Made by a program: the position numbers and the translations under genes
Assembly (NCBI GenBank): GCA_013215525.1
Contig: JABSQY010000023.1
Location: 1-20,996 of the forward strand
Length of the DNA stretch: 20,996 nt
Direction of reading: 5' to 3'
Source of the DNA: Nanoarchaeales archaeon
GTDB taxonomy: Archaea; Nanobdellota; Nanobdellia; Woesearchaeales; UBA583
The notes under the pieces: model-generated
Told to the model about the DNA's origin: nothing
Seen by the model: the letters and a program-made list of their open reading frames with translations, nothing else
Databases searched by the model: none
In this document: positions 20,955-20,996 of the stretch, in pieces
Numbering within the stretch: the stretch's first letter is position 1
How the letters are laid out: every line of letters begins with the position of its first letter

Positions 20955-20965
20955 CTATATAATTT
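20955..20965 (-). promoter_or_regulatory. TATA box for the 213-aa gene
   Basis: On the minus strand AAATTATATAG is centred 26 nt before the ATG at 20934. Confidence 0.5.
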
Positions 20966-20969
20966 AACT

Positions 20970-20996
20970 CCACCCACTTAGAGGGTTGAAGTAGAA
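20970..20996. other. GC-enriched edge sequence
   Basis: The last 27 bases are clearly richer in G and C than the surround and hold CACCC and GGGTTG arms that could pair around ACTTAGA. This may be the edge of a structured RNA or a regulatory site upstream of the minus-strand gene; the window ends before it can be judged. Confidence 0.25.

Noticed and set aside
1..20996. CRISPR array, tRNA, rRNA or insertion sequence
   Set aside because: No regularly spaced repeats, no cloverleaf with T-loop, no long GC-rich rRNA-like block and no transposase motif were found.

Overview
The window is very AT-rich (GC is visibly low, and intergenic DNA is almost all A/T) and is archaeal. The support is a membrane-anchored LonB protease, the tRNA pseudouridine-54 methyltransferase TrmY, two TrmB-type regulators, class III signal-peptide (pilin-like) proteins, a small Lys/Arg-rich eL41-like protein, an ScpA-type kleisin, and TATA boxes lying about 24-29 nt upstream of start codons, which suggests mostly leaderless mRNAs. 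Small genome-style genes, many short membrane or secreted proteins and extreme AT bias suggest a DPANN lineage such as Woesearchaeota or Pacearchaeota. That placement is inference; no rRNA gene is present to confirm it.

Layout. 1-1280 (+): the end of an unknown gene, a 68-aa pilin-like protein and a lipoprotein. 1292-2667 (-): an NSUN-type m5C RNA methyltransferase followed by a cupin. 2845-7184 (+): an unknown protein, TrmY, a CDP-alcohol phosphatidyltransferase and LonB. 7185-7349 holds an unusual GC-enriched imperfect hairpin (7202-7268) between convergent genes. 7350-9852: a membrane-anchored MutS-family ATPase divergent from a TrmB-like regulator, with a 15-bp dyad between their promoters. 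9926-10453: a Nudix hydrolase.

10470-13063 is the most accessory-looking part. It has a 100-aa unknown gene with a possible upstream coding remnant interrupted by TGA, a 220-bp gene-free stretch with repeated TTCACA motifs and a perfect 18-bp inverted repeat, a small monooxygenase-like protein, several perfect palindromes, a likely 49-aa two-helix membrane protein, and a 421-aa secreted or membrane-anchored surface protein. 13153-16162 (+): scpA and a four-helix membrane protein three bases later, rpiB and a flavodoxin-fold quinone reductase, then a conserved-looking 140-aa protein. 16463-17954 (-): a second TrmB-family regulator and a pilin-like protein. 18199-20291 (+): the eL41-like microprotein, an O-methyltransferase-like protein, a GNAT-like protein and a short extended-SDR epimerase. 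20293-20934 (-): an unknown protein.

Functionally this is mostly housekeeping: RNA modification (NSUN, TrmY), proteolysis (LonB), chromosome organisation (ScpA), phospholipid head-group chemistry and sugar-phosphate metabolism. A membrane/surface component is interleaved with it (lipoprotein, two pilin-like proteins, a surface protein, several small membrane proteins). The most unusual items are the membrane-tethered MutS-like ATPase with its divergent regulator, the structured element at 7202-7268, and the dyad-rich intergenic DNA at 10930-11600. I see no CRISPR array, tRNA, rRNA, transposase or phage gene.
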